Below are positions 1 through 10,379 of a stretch of DNA of 64,000 bases, piece after piece. Numbering within the stretch: position 1 is the first letter of the stretch; each line of letters opens with the position of its first letter. Source of the stretch: Dipteris shenzhenensis (lineage: Eukaryota; Polypodiophyta; Polypodiopsida; Gleicheniales); NCBI GenBank assembly GCA_047967505.1, contig CM106540.1, one strand, 5' to 3'. The notes beneath the pieces are model-generated. The model saw only the letters and a list, made by a program, of their open reading frames with translations. It was not told the origin of the DNA and did not search any database. A program made the position numbers and the translations under genes.

Positions 1-176
1 TTCTTCTTATATAACACCACATCCATACCCTCTGTTAGGGTGAATACCTTATTTATGTACAAAAATAGATTAGCAACTTAAAAAAAGACATAATAAATAA
101 TCATTGAGCTTATTATTACTTAATAACTTTTATATTAAAACTAGCAGAGAAGGCATTAAACATGAACCCTACATCA

Positions 177-1368
177 TAAACTTTAAACAATTAATACCAA
201 AACATCTTAACCACCGTAAATCCTAAACTTTAAACATTTAATCCCTAAACCCTGAACTCCTAAACACTAAATCCTTAACCCGAAACCCAAAACTCTAAAT
301 CCTAAACCCTAAATCCTAAATCCTAAATCCTAAATCCTAAACCCTAAACCCTAAATCCTAACCCTAAAATACAACTAAAATTTAATGAATTTTTTTGATT
401 TGTGCAACAGGTTGGATATATCCCCCAACCTATTGCTCAAGCAACAGGTTGGGGTGATATATCCAACCTATTGCACAAATCAAGAAAATTACAAAAAACA
501 AGAATTTTCTTGATTTGTGCAACAAACTGGATATACGGTTAGGGGTGCACCCCCAACTTGTTGCGCAACAGGTTGGGGATATATCCAACCTCTTCCATAA
601 GTCAAGAATTTTCTTGATTTGTGCAACAAGTTGGATTAAGCAACAAGTTGGGGGATATATCCAACCTGTTGCACAAATCAAGAAAATTCTTGACTTGTGG
701 AACAGGCTGGGGGGTATATCAACCTGTTGCACAAATCAAGAAAATTCCTGACTTGTAGAACAATTTGAGCAACAGGTTGGGGGATATATCCAATCTGTTG
801 TACAAATCAAGAAAATTATTGATTTGTGCAACAGATTGGATATATCCCCCTACCTATTGCTCAAGCAACAGGTTGGGGGTACACCCCCAATCTCTTACAA
901 CAAGTTGGGAGGTATATCCAATTATCCCCCAACCTGTTGCACAAATTAAGAAAATTCTTGACTTGTGGAACAGGTTGGATATATCCGCCAACCTGTTGCT
1001 CAAGCAACAGGTTGGGGGTGCACCCCCAACCGTATGTCCAATCTATTGCATAAATCAAGAAAATTCTTGATTTGTGTGATTTTTTTAATTTGTGCAACAG
1101 GTTGGGGGATATATCCAACCTGTTGCACAAATCAAAAAAATTCATGAAATTTTGGTTGTATTTTAGGGTTAGGTTTAGGGTTTAGGTTTAGGGTTTAGGA
1201 TTAGGGTTAGGGTTAGATTTTAGGGTTAGGATTTAGGGTTTAGGATTTAGAGTTTAGGATTTAGGGTTTAGGATTTATTGTTTAGGAGTTTAGGGTTTAG
1301 GAATTAAATGTTTAAAGTTTAAGATTTACAGTGGCTAAGATGTTTTGGTATTAATTGTTTAAAGTTTA
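177..1368. mobile_element. Fold-back element with telomere-like arms, copy 1
   Basis: The outermost about 190 bases of each side are inverted copies of each other: TAAACTTTAAACAATTAATA at 177 against its complement ending at 1368. Inside them the left arm carries CCCTAAA/TCCTAAA repeats (about 236-375) and the right arm the complementary TTTAGGG/TTTAGGA repeats (about 1163-1290). The centre (about 380-1145) is an array of small palindromes of the form GCAACAGGTTGG, then GATATATCC or GTGCACCCC, then CCAACCTGTTGC, joined by AAATCAAGAAAATTCTTGATTT linkers that are also near-palindromic. No transposase is encoded. Structure and copy number suggest a non-autonomous fold-back transposon. Many short frames cross the array and are artefacts. 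Confidence 0.8.
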
Positions 1369-1782
1369 TCCAACCAACCGTATATCCAATCTGTTGCACA
1401 AATCAAGAAAATTCTTGATTTGTGCAATAAGTTGGATATAGCCAATACTAGGTACGATCCTTTGCAAAGGCTTTACTTTAAGTAATTATAGGTCTACCTA
1501 GTTAAAGTATCCTACTTATTAGGGATAAGCATATAGGCTAAAAGCACACCGATTCATATTTTCTTACATTCATGCTGCATGGTGTATCATAAGAAAGGAA
1601 GAAGTATGTGATAAGAAATATTCATAAGAAATATGTATTCCATATCATGGATTCATACCATGGATATCTGGTGGTTGCTAAAGTAGAAAAATGAATGATA
1701 CTGTAGTTTTGTACAAAGCCTTAAAGGCTTTTGCAAAGTATTACATATTGTAACAAAGATAAGCTAAAAAAGCAGCCCATTA

Positions 1783-2125
1783 AGAAAAAGCAGCCCAAAA
1801 ACCCCTTTCTTTGACGCTTTTGTCAAAGAAAGACCCCTTTCTTTTGTCAAAGAAAGGGGTTTTTGGGCTGCTTTTTCTTTAAAAAGCCCCCTTTTGTCAA
1901 AGAAAGATCCCTTTTTTGACAAAAGGGGTTTTTGGAAAGCAACCCAAAAACCCCTTTCGTTAAAAGAAAGGGGTCTTTGAGCCCCTTTTTTAACATGGCC
2001 CATGTGAAAATAAGAGGTCCAAATACCCCTTTCTTTGTTGAAAGGGGTTTTTGGGCCTCTTTACATAGTCCATGTTGAGAAAACATGCACAAAGGCCCCT
2101 TTCTTTGAAGAAAGAGACATTTGGG
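1783..2125. repeat. Cluster of CCCCTTTC/GAAAGGGG hairpins, copy 1
   Basis: Repeated blocks of AACCCCTTTC ... GAAAGGGGTT, often flanked by GCAGCCCA/TGGGCTGC, form several overlapping inverted repeats. The same cluster recurs at 5990-6310 and a diverged version at 3412-3600. Frames of about 80 codons on the minus strand translate this repeat and have no visible domain. Confidence 0.7.
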
Positions 2126-2624
2126 CTTCTTTTTTTCAAATGGACCTTCTAGTGAGTATGCATGGTGGATGCTTTAGCTGAGAGGATGCTAAAATTAAAG
2201 TAAACATGTAGGGTAGATGTGAATAAAGCAGTCTCATAAACAAAATTATATTTGGAATGTTAGCAAAAGATTACATATTTGCTAGATGAATTAGTAATAT
2301 GTTCAATGTGGTTAAATGGACAGTAAAATATAGCATCTTTGCGGGGTGGTTTTGTGACTAAAGGGGTCTATCATTCTCCAACAAAATTGTCTTGTAAAAG
2401 ACTATACGCAATGCTAAAAAAAATTCGCTCAGACCAAATGCTCGAAGAAAAGACATACCCATTAACAGTCATGCTCTTTTCCAACACCATGCTTATAATA
2501 ACAAGCAATCATCTAGCTTGTGTGTATCGTCATTCCAAATCATCCTAAAACCCAAGACCCCTCCTGTCTTCTTCTCAATTCTCATTCGCCCAACTCAAAC
2601 CTCTATTATGCTTCCACCTTCTCA

Positions 2625-3411
2625 TAATCTCCTCCACGGCCTAGTTCTCTTAATTCAAACGCTGTCATGATCTGATGGATCAACTTTTGAAGGTAACTTC
2701 TGGTCAGCATTGTGTTTGATTTTTGCATCCCTCTCCAAAGTGTGCAAGTGGACAAGATGGCAACTTGCAAGGCAACATAGAGATCAGATTCCCGGTTTAC
2801 TCCGATACGGGTGGACTAGATTTGTAAATTCATCTATAGATCCTCACTTGTTAATTAACTATCATGCATTCGAGGTGATCACAAAATGATGTAAAATGAC
2901 TGATTTGGGCAAATGTGGGCAGTGATGGAAGGCGGCTGGAAATTGCCCATTGCACTCAAAAAAGCACGCGTTATCTACAAGTACTAGTTCCTCGGGAAGT
3001 GGCAAACAGAGTTTTGTCAAAGATGCAAATGCCAACCATGGATAAGCTGTGTGGTCTGAAGGGGAAACCGATGTCACAATTCACCACATTTAGGTATCAT
3101 ATTTATGGAAGGGCTATTGCGTGCGGGTTGTAAGATGCAAGGGACATACAAAGCGGTCAGCAAAGTGGATTAAAACTTTTGGGTAGTAGGGGAGCATTTT
3201 GGTGGTCCAGTGCATGAAGCATGTCCGGTCGATCGTCATGCTACCTTATCAAAGTGGCTATAGTATGTGGAACTTTAGGAGTGGAAGTATGACAGCATTT
3301 TGCATGGCGTAGGCGTGCTCTAATTTTCAACCTTTCAACTTTTGGTGACCAGGTTCTGTAGTGGGCTTAATTAACAATGGGACTTTCTATTTTTTGAGCA
3401 AAATCATTCGG
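2625..3411. other. Unassigned interval between duplication copies
   Basis: No domain, splice-consistent gene, terminal repeat or tandem structure was recognised on either strand. Frames of about 70 codons (2862-3077 minus, 2915-3133 plus) overlap each other and look random. Confidence 0.5.
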
Positions 3412-3600
3412 GCCCAAAGACCCCTTTCTTTGAAGAAAGGCGTTTTCAAGCTACTTTTTTTTGCAAGAAAGCAGCCCAAAAATCCCTTTCATTGAAGAAA
3501 GAGGTCTACATGCCATGGTAAAAAAAGGACCCAAAGACCCCTTTCTTCTCAATGAAAGGGGTTTGGGGGTTGCTCTTTTTCAAAGAAAGCAGCCCAAAAA
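3412..3600. repeat. Diverged CCCCTTTC hairpin cluster
   Basis: The block contains the same GACCCCTTTCTTTGAAGAAAGG and GCAGCCCAAAAA elements as 1783-2125, shorter and more diverged. It is a third occurrence outside the two large duplication copies. Confidence 0.6.
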
Positions 3601-3844
3601 ACACACTATTCAAATTTTTTGGACTTTCTCTGCTGGTTTGGACTTTTTTTTTGAGCATATCCTCTCCACTCAACTTCACTTAGTGAGCTCAAAAATTGGG
3701 TTTATTAGAGCACTAAATGGGTCACTTATATACAAAATATGGCCTTATTAAGCTAAAAAGTCAAGTGGTGACCTCTAATTTAAAAAAATATGGCTTAATG
3801 AAGCTATAATTCCCAAACTTGTGCATGGTGCCCCTATCCAATAA

Positions 3845-4250
3845 CTATAATAATAATAATAGTAGTCTCCTAACTGTTAAAAATTCTCCGGAGCAAGATA
3901 ACATCTCTACTTTTTTTCCCTCAAAATAAGTTTTCTTGATATCTTGAAAGTATGTCTTTGGAACAGTTTCGTCTTGGTCCCAGAGCGTTCTGTGTGCTTG
4001 CATATCAAATATGTCACATTGTAAGATATCTCCCAATGTTTCAAAGTCTCCATGTGGATATTTTAAATGCACTTCAGGATTTACAACGTTGGTGATTATC
4101 ACTACACATCTTCTCTCACCACAATGTTGGAAATGACATACATTCATAAGATCAAGACTATGAATTCGTCCAAAAGCCACCACTTCATTCTTCTTATATA
4201 ACACCACATCCATATCCCTTGTTAGGGTGAATACCTATTTTATGTACAAA
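3845..4250 (-). pseudogene. TNP1/En-Spm-like transposase C-terminal fragment
   Basis: A minus-strand frame of about 122 codons starts after a plausible splice acceptor (TAAAATAG|GTATTCACC). Residues about 1-75 include DVVLYKKNEVVAFG, then a cysteine/histidine stretch (VCHFQHCGERRCVV) and YPHGDFETLGDILQCDIF. The VVAxG opening and the TLGDxLxC ending resemble the TNP1/EN/SPM domain (Transposase_23) at the C terminus of plant CACTA accessory proteins. This is a family resemblance judged by eye. The 3' part of the frame runs into a CTACTATTATTATTATAG microsatellite and is unlikely to be native. The fragment is duplicated at 8571-8750 and its start at the window edge (1-35). It could also be host-derived. 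Confidence 0.4.
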
Positions 4251-4363
4251 AATAGATTAGCAACTCAAAAAAAGACACAATAAATAATCATTGAGCTTAT
4301 TATTACTTAATAACTTTTATATTAAAACAAGCAAAGAACGCATTAAACTTGAACTCTACATCA

Positions 4364-5565
4364 TAAACTTTAAACAATTAATACCAAAGCATCTTAACCA
4401 CCGTAAATCCTAAAGTTTAAACATTTAATCCCTAAATCCTAAACTCCTAATTACTAAATCCTAAACCCTAAACCCAAAACTCTAAATCCTAAACCCTAAA
4501 CCCTAAATCCTAAATCCTAAACCCTAAACCCTAAATCCTAACCCTAAAATACAATCAAAATTTAATGAATTTTTTTTATTTGTGCAACAGGTTGGATGTA
4601 TCCCCCAACCTGTTGCTCAAGCAACAGGTTGGGGTGATATATCCAACCTATTGCACAAATCAAGAAAATTACAAAAAACAAGATTTTTCTTGATTTGTGC
4701 AACAAATTGGATATATGGTTGGGTGCATCCCCAACCTATTGCTTGAGCAACAGGTTGGGGGATATATCCAACCTATTCCACAAGTTAAGAATTTTCTTGA
4801 TTTCTCAACAAGTTGGATTGAGCAACATGGTGGGGGATATGTCCAACCTGTTGCACAAATCAAGAAAATTCTTGACTTGTGGAACAGGTTGGGGGTATAT
4901 CAACCTATTGCACAAATCGAGAAAATTCTTAACTTGTAGAACAAGTTGTATATATCCCCCAACCTGTTGCTTGAGCAATAGGTTGGGGGATATATCCAAT
5001 CTGTTGCACAAGTCAACAAAATTATTGATTTGTGCAATAGATTGGATATATCCCCCAACCTCTTACAACAGGTTGGGAGGTATATCCAATTTGTTGCACA
5101 AATCAAGGAATTTTCTTGATTTGTGCAACAGATTGGATATATCCCCCAACCTGTTGCACAAATTAAGAAAATTCTTGACTTGTGGAACAGGTTGGATATA
5201 TCCCCCAACCGTATATTCAATATGTTGCATGAATCAAGAAAATTCTTAATTTGTGCAATTTTTTTAATTTGTGCAACAGGTTGGGGGATATATCCAACCT
5301 GTTGCACAAAGCAAAAAAATTTTATTAAATTTTAGTTGTATTTTAGGGTTAGGGTTTAGGGTTTAGGTTTAGGATTTAGGGTTAGGATTTAGGGCTAGGG
5401 TTTAGGGTTTAGAGTTTAGGATTTAGGATTTAGCGTTTAGGATTTAGAGTTTAGGATTTAGGGTTTAGGATTTATTGTTTAGGAGTTTAGGGTTTAGGAA
5501 TTAAATGTTTAAAGTTTAAGATTTACGGTGGTTAAGATGTTTTGGTATTAATTGTTTAAAGTTTA
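4364..5565. mobile_element. Fold-back element with telomere-like arms, copy 2
   Basis: This is the best-preserved copy. The left arm TAAACTTTAAACAATTAATA starts at 4364 and the inverted right arm ends at 5565. CCCTAAA-like repeats fill about 4415-4545 and TTTAGGG-like repeats about 5340-5490. The centre is the same array of GCAACAGGTTGG/CCAACCTGTTGC palindromes with GATATATCC cores. It carries no coding capacity. Confidence 0.8.
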
Positions 5566-5989
5566 TCCAACTTACCGTGTATCCAATCTGTTGCATAAAT
5601 CAAGAAAATTCTTGATTTGTGCAATTTTCTTGATTTGTGCAACAGGTTGGATATAGCCAATACTAGGTACGATCCTTTGCAAAGGCTTTACTTTAAGTAA
5701 TTATAAGTCTACCTAGTTAAAGTATCCTACTTATTAGGGATAAGCACATAGGCTAAAAGGACACCGATTCATATTTTCTTACATTCATGCTGCATGGTGT
5801 ATCATAAGAAAGGAAGAAGTATGTGATAAGAAATATTCATAAGAAATATGTATTCCATATCATGGATTCATACCATGGATATCTGGTGGTTGCTAAAGTA
5901 GAAAAATGAATGATACTGTAGTTTTGTACAAAGCCTTAAAGGCTTTTGCAAAGTATTACATATTGTAACAAAGATAAGCTAAAAAAGCA

Positions 5990-6310
5990 GCCCATTAAGA
6001 AAAAGCAGCCCAAAAACCCCTTTCGTCAAAGAAAGGGGTTTTTGGGCTGCTTTTTCTTTAAAAAGCCCCCTTTTGTCAAAGAAAGACCCCTTTTTTGACA
6101 AAAGGGGTTTTTGGAAAGCAACCCAAAAACCCCTTTCGTCAAAAGAAAGGGGTCTTTGGGCCCCTTTTTTAACATGGCCCATGTGAAAAAAAGAGGTCCA
6201 AATACCCCTTTCTTTGTCGAAAGGGGTTTTTGGGCCTCTTTACATAGTCCATGTTGAGAAAACATGCACAAAGGCCCCTTTCTTTGAAGAAAGAGACATT
6301 TGGGCTTCTT
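5990..6310. repeat. Cluster of CCCCTTTC/GAAAGGGG hairpins, copy 2
   Basis: This is the counterpart of 1783-2125 within the second duplication copy. It contains at least four AACCCCTTTC...GAAAGGGGTT inverted pairs with loops of a few bases, each able to form a short stem. Confidence 0.7.
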
Positions 6311-6904
6311 TTTTTCAAATGGACCTTCGAGTGAGTATGCATGGTGGATGCTTTAGCTGAGAGGATGCTAAAATTAAAGTAAACATGTAGGGTAGTTGTG
6401 AATAAAGGGGTCTCATAAACAAAATTATATTTGGAATGTTAGCAAAAGATTACATATTTGCTAGATGAATTAGTAATATGTTCAATGTGGTTAAATGGAC
6501 AGTAAAATATAGCATCTTTGCAGGGTGGTTTTGTGACTAAAGGGGTCTATCATGCTCCAACAAAATTTTCTTGTGAAAGACTATACGCAATGCTAAAAAA
6601 AATTTGCTCAGACCAAATGCTCGAAGAAAAGACATACCCATTAACAGTCATGCTTTTTTCCAACACCATGCTTATAATAACAAGCAATCATCTAGCTTGT
6701 GTGTATCGTCATTCCAAATCATCCTAAAACCCAAGACCCCTCCTGTCTTCTTCTCAATTCTCATTCACCCAACTCAAACCTCTATTATGCTTCCGCCTTC
6801 TCACACTACAAGGCATAGGCCATTTTTTGACGGAAATACCGACGCTTTTTACATTAAAATTTTTTTTCTTCACGGGTGCAAACGTCATTATAATTGTCGC
6901 TAAA

Positions 6905-7062
6905 AGCATCGGAAAAGGAGCGTTGCTATAAAGCATCGCTATATAGCGACACTAGCAAACGTCGCTATATAGTGACGATGGAAACATCGCTATATAGCGA
7001 CACTATTAATCATCGCTATATAGCGACACTGGTAAACGTCGCTATATAGCGACGATTAATAG
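6905..7062. repeat. Subterminal palindromes of the second CACTA family
   Basis: Five to six copies of GTCGCTATATAGCGAC or variants with ATCG or GTGA occur at intervals of about 30 bases. Short palindromic subterminal motifs are the expected binding sites for the CACTA accessory protein (TNPA-type). The motif differs in sequence from that of the first family but shares the palindromic CTATAG-type centre. Confidence 0.75.
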
Positions 7063-7067
7063 AAGTT

Positions 7068-7140
7068 AAAAAAAAGGGTTAGTGGGGCTAAACAGGGCTT
7101 CCTTTTGGCCCTATTTAGCCCCACTAATCCTTTTTTTTTT
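7068..7140. repeat. Long near-perfect hairpin
   Basis: The arms A-tract plus GGGTTAGTGGGGCTAAACAG and its complement pair over about 30 positions around a loop of about nine bases (CTTCCTTTT). Only one or two mismatches are visible. It lies between the subterminal palindromes and the 3' end of the tnpA-like gene. It could be a small inserted MITE, a transcript-end hairpin or a source of small RNA. Confidence 0.7.
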
Positions 7141-7337
7141 TTGTAATTACAAAAGAAAGTTTTTTATAACAAAATTTCCCTTGCTTGCAGGGTGATACAA
7201 AATTGTTCTTGTGAAATGATGAGTAACAAATGCATATACATGTAGGACATACACAACAGTGTTTGTAAAAAACTTACCCTATCGAAAGGGCGATACAAAA
7301 TTGCTCAAACGAGCGGATATAAAAAATGCTACTACCA

Positions 7338-8560
7338 CTACTCATCCAAATCCGAATTATCTTCGTCTTGTTGGCTTGTTCCTTGGTCCTCGACACCTGC
7401 GTCTTCTCCCTCGTCCTCGCCACCTGCGTCCGATCCTTGGCCCTATTGATCGCTTGCCTCCGATGATGGGACGCTTGAGCTTTGACCCTAAGAGTGAACC
7501 ATATAAATCAAAAATTAGATTGGAACTTAAATTAAAAAGTGAGATTACAAGTAGGAGTAAACTTATACCGTGCAAGTAGCTAGCTTAGCCCAATCGACCG
7601 TCGCTCCCATTGCCTCTTACTCAATGAACCACGGCTTTGTTCCTATCCGAAATGCGCGTCGCGTCCCTGCATCTGTAGGAAGATGACCCATCGCAGCTTG
7701 CTGTGGATCCAACTTACGAGAGTTAGAGTTAGCTAAAGTGCATGTAATATGTAAGTAAGGCAAATAGAACAATACATTAAATGGGAAGAAGTAGACTTAC
7801 CACGGTTGCCTCGAATGCATACCATCTGCCAACACCAAAGTGCAAAGTACCTACGACATCCAGCCATCTCTTCGCAGCCCTCCTCTGACCCTCGAACATT
7901 TCGGGATGGTCCCTATGTTGCTTCTTGAAGTACTTCCAATCAGCTTTGTCTGCCCAACTGGGTTTAGCCAACCCCTTTGTAATGGAAGTATGCAAGGATG
8001 ATGTACGATGCTTCAGGACCAAACCCATGCGCTCTCGCATATAATCATCATTAAACTCCACATTTGGCAGATTAGGGTATCTTTGTTTTAACTCATCAAT
8101 CACCGCCTGCTTCTTTTGGGCATCTTGATACCGCCAATTGGTATTTATGCCGCTCTTGAAGTGATGACTCATCAACCTCCTCATGGCGGCCATCACTGCT
8201 TTACCCTTTTTATCTTCTATTATCTCTCCGAAGATGTGATTTGATAGGAGAGATCCCCTGATGAGTAAGGGGGACTGACGGTAGCAGAGTTTGAAGGAGT
8301 GGAAGCTGCGCGAGCGCTTCTGGAGCGAGGAGTAGTAGTGGGAGTAGGAGAGGGAAAGGGACCTGACGGATATTGTGTCTCCAGACCAAGTGGAGACCTA
8401 AAGGAGCATGAGTATGCTGACTCCTCTACATCTCCCGAGTCAGCACAACATGAGCCGCCCGTCCTACTCTTCCTTCCCTTGCGAGAGGCATGCACAGGTG
8501 ATGATCCCGTGGTCGAAGGGGCACGAGGGGATGGTTGGGCAGTACGTCCACCCATCGGTA
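7338..8560 (-). pseudogene. tnpA-like CACTA accessory gene, second family
   Basis: On the minus strand a Ser/Pro/Arg-rich N-terminal part (8555-8220) is followed, in another frame, by a conserved block (about 8215-7790). That block contains DKKGKAVMAAMRRLMSHHF, QRYPN-type and WADKADWKYFKKQ motifs and resembles plant Ptta/En-Spm transposase (Transposase_24) proteins. The same block occurs in the other family as MDARGKDIMAFMRSVI. A donor (GTG|GTAAGT) follows the block. A short exon comes next (about 7710-7580). The last exon, beginning after ATCAATAG, encodes an acidic tail of about 35 residues ending DNSDLDE at 7338. The frame change between the N-terminal part and the conserved block, and an in-frame stop in the third exon, suggest decay. 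Role by family: binding the subterminal repeats. Confidence 0.55.
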
Positions 8561-8570
8561 TAGGGGAAGG

Positions 8571-8750
8571 AATATGTCACATTGTAAGATATCTCCCGAT
8601 GTTTCAAAGTCTCCATGTGGATATTTCAAATGCACTTCAGGATTTACAACGTTGGTGATTATCACTACACATCTTCTCTCACCACAACGTTGGAAATGAC
8701 ATACATTCATAAGATCAAGACTATGAATTCATCCAAAAGCCACCACTTCA
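8571..8750 (-). pseudogene. TNP1-like fragment, duplicated copy
   Basis: This is the same coding stretch as 3845-4250, from VCHFQ to GDILQCDIF, with a few substitutions (for example His to Arg in the cysteine stretch). Its 3' side is cut at 8570, where it abuts the tnpA-like gene of the second CACTA family. The open frame that runs across the junction is a chance fusion. Confidence 0.4.
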
Positions 8751-8936
8751 TTCTTCTTATATAACACCACATCCATATCCCTTGTTAGGATGAATACCTA
8801 TTTCATGTACAAAAATAGATTAGCAACTCAAAAAAAGACATAATAAATAATCATTGAGCTTATTATTACTTAATAACTTTTATATTAAAACAAGCAAAGA
8901 AGGCATTAAACTTGAACTCTACATCATAAACTTTAA

Positions 8937-9939
8937 ACAATTAATACCAAAGCATCTTAACCACCGTAAATCCTAAAGTTTAAACATTTAATCCCTAAAT
9001 CCTAAACTCCTAAACACTAAATCCTAAACCCTAAACCCAAAACTCTAAATCCTAAACCCTAAACCCTAAATCCTAAATCCTAAACCCTAAACCCTAAATC
9101 CTAACCCTAAAATACAACCAAAATTTAATGAATTTTTTTGATTTGTGCAACAGGTTGGATATATCCCCCAACCTGTTGCTCAAGCAACAGGTTGGGGTGA
9201 TATATCCAACCTATTGCACAAATCAAGAAAATTACAAAAAATAAGATTTTTCTTGATTTGTGCAACAAATTGGATATACGGTTGGGGGTGCACCCCCAAC
9301 CTATTGCTTGAGCAACAGGTTGGGTAATATATCCAACCTATTCCACAAGTTAAGAATTTTCTTGATTTCTCAACAAGTTGGATTGAGCAACATGGTGGGG
9401 GATATGTCCAACCTGTTGCACAAATCAAGAAAATTCTTAACTTGTGAAACAGGTTGGGGGGTATATCAACCTGTTGCACAAATCGAGAAAATTCTTGACT
9501 TGTAGAACAAGTTGTATATATCCCTCAACCTATTGCTTGAGCAATAGGTTGGGGGATATATCCAATCTGTTGCACAAGTCAACAAAATTATTGATTTGTG
9601 CAACAGATTGGATATATCCCCCAACCTCTTACAACATGTTGGGAGGTATATCCAATTTGTTGCACAAATCAAGGAATTTTCTTGATTTGTGCAACAGATT
9701 GCATATATCCCCCAACCTGTTGCACAAATTAAGAAAATTCTTGACTTGTGGAACAGGTTGGATATATCCACCAACCTATTGCTCAAGCAATAGGTTGGGG
9801 GTGCACCCCCAACCGTATATTCAATATGTTGCATAAATCAAGAAAATTCTTGATTTGTGCAATTTTTTTAATTTGTGCAATAGGTTGGGGGATATATCCA
9901 ACCTGTTGCACAAAGAAAAAAAATTTCATTAAATCTTAG
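8937..9939. mobile_element. Fold-back element, copy 3 (right arm missing)
   Basis: The left arm (TAAACTTTAAACAATTAATA), the CCCTAAA-like repeats (about 8990-9115) and the whole central palindrome array are present. The sequence breaks at 9939, just before the TTTAGGG arm, and joins the tnpA-like gene of CACTA copy A. The break therefore removed both the right arm of this element and the main part of that gene. Confidence 0.75.
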
Positions 9940-10289
9940 CTGGGGAGTACGTCGACGGCTCGCCGAGGCAGAAGGACCTCCTAACGGCATGGGGGAAGGG
10001 GCATAAGACGGGATGGCAGAAGGGACATAAGACGGCATGGGGGAAGGGACATAAGACGGTACGGGGGAAGGGGCATAAGACGGGGCATAAGATGGCTATG
10101 CGGACTCTGTTGGGGTGATGGTGTGGGGTGGCTCAGAGTCTATAGTGCCGACTCCTGGGGAGTGTTAAGGGTACCTGTCATGTACCCGTATAACTCCGCA
10201 GGACTAGGAGGGTGCCCTAAAATGTTATATAAATCCTTCCATATCGATTTCCGTGGATCAGGTGAGCTAGAAGCACTTCCTCCCCACAT
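9940..10289 (-). pseudogene. tnpA-like gene, 5' exon remnant (copy A)
   Basis: After a good acceptor (TTTTTTCCAG) the exon starts with an ATG at 10289 and encodes MWGGSASSSPDP..., then SIWKDLYNILGHPPSPAELY. This corresponds to MWPGSATSSPDP in the intact element at 30363. A run of PSYAP repeats follows (about 10095-9975). The conserved Transposase_24-like block is absent because the sequence breaks at 9940. It is a non-functional remnant. Confidence 0.6.
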
Positions 10290-10379
10290 GTTAAACTGGA
10301 AAAAAATAAACAAATCTATTACTTTGGGAGCTGAGAAGAAAGGGAAAAAAAAAAGGGGAAAAAAAAAAGAGGCTCTGTC

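Larger units (their letters stand above)
1..2624. repeat. Segmental duplication, copy 1 (left end cut by window)
   Basis: This block matches 4188-6803 almost base for base, and its first part also matches 8751-9939. All three copies begin with the same stretch (a minus-strand TNP1-like coding fragment) followed by a fold-back element. Copies 1 and 2 continue in parallel through a hairpin cluster and a short conserved stretch (2339-2548 here, 6518-6727 there). The match to copy 2 stops at 2624, where copy 2 instead has a CACTA element starting TCA|CACTA; 2622-2624 is the matching empty site. I see no convincing gene in it. Open frames of 69 to 81 codons are conserved in both copies only because the DNA is duplicated. 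Confidence 0.85.
4188..6803. repeat. Segmental duplication, copy 2
   Basis: Position 4188 corresponds to position 1 of the window, and the match continues to 6803. It contains a fold-back element (4364-5565), the AT-rich spacer, a hairpin cluster (5990-6310) and the 6518-6727 stretch. At the hairpin cluster copy 1 has about 35 extra bases. The match ends where a CACTA end (CACTACAAGG) begins at 6804, so the transposon arrived after, or at the edge of, the duplication. Confidence 0.85.
6804..8570. mobile_element. CACTA element, second family (right end missing)
   Basis: CACTACAAGG at 6804 is a typical CACTA terminus and is preceded by TCA, the likely 3-bp target duplication. The uninterrupted site is visible in copy 1 of the duplication at 2622-2625. 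Subterminal palindromes follow, then a hairpin, then a minus-strand tnpA-like gene whose 3' end faces this terminus. The other terminus is not present: at 8570 the sequence switches to the third copy of the duplicated segment. No tnp2-type transposase of this family is seen, so the copy is truncated and non-autonomous. Confidence 0.75.

Noticed and set aside
236-375. CCCTAAA repeats as a true chromosome end
   Set aside because: The repeats are degenerate and short, lie inside the sequence and are mirrored by TTTAGGG 800 bases away. They are interstitial parts of a fold-back element.
430-1147. Cys/Asn-rich frames across the fold-back array
   Set aside because: They are generated by palindromic repeats and are present on both strands.
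1451-1744. Possible MITE with GTAC...CTTTGCAAAGGC ends
   Set aside because: The inverted arms match only loosely and the boundaries are the same in both duplication copies, so no target duplication can be judged.
8426-8710. 94-codon frame joining a TNP1-like part to an Arg-rich tail
   Set aside because: The frame crosses the 8570 rearrangement junction. The two halves come from different elements.
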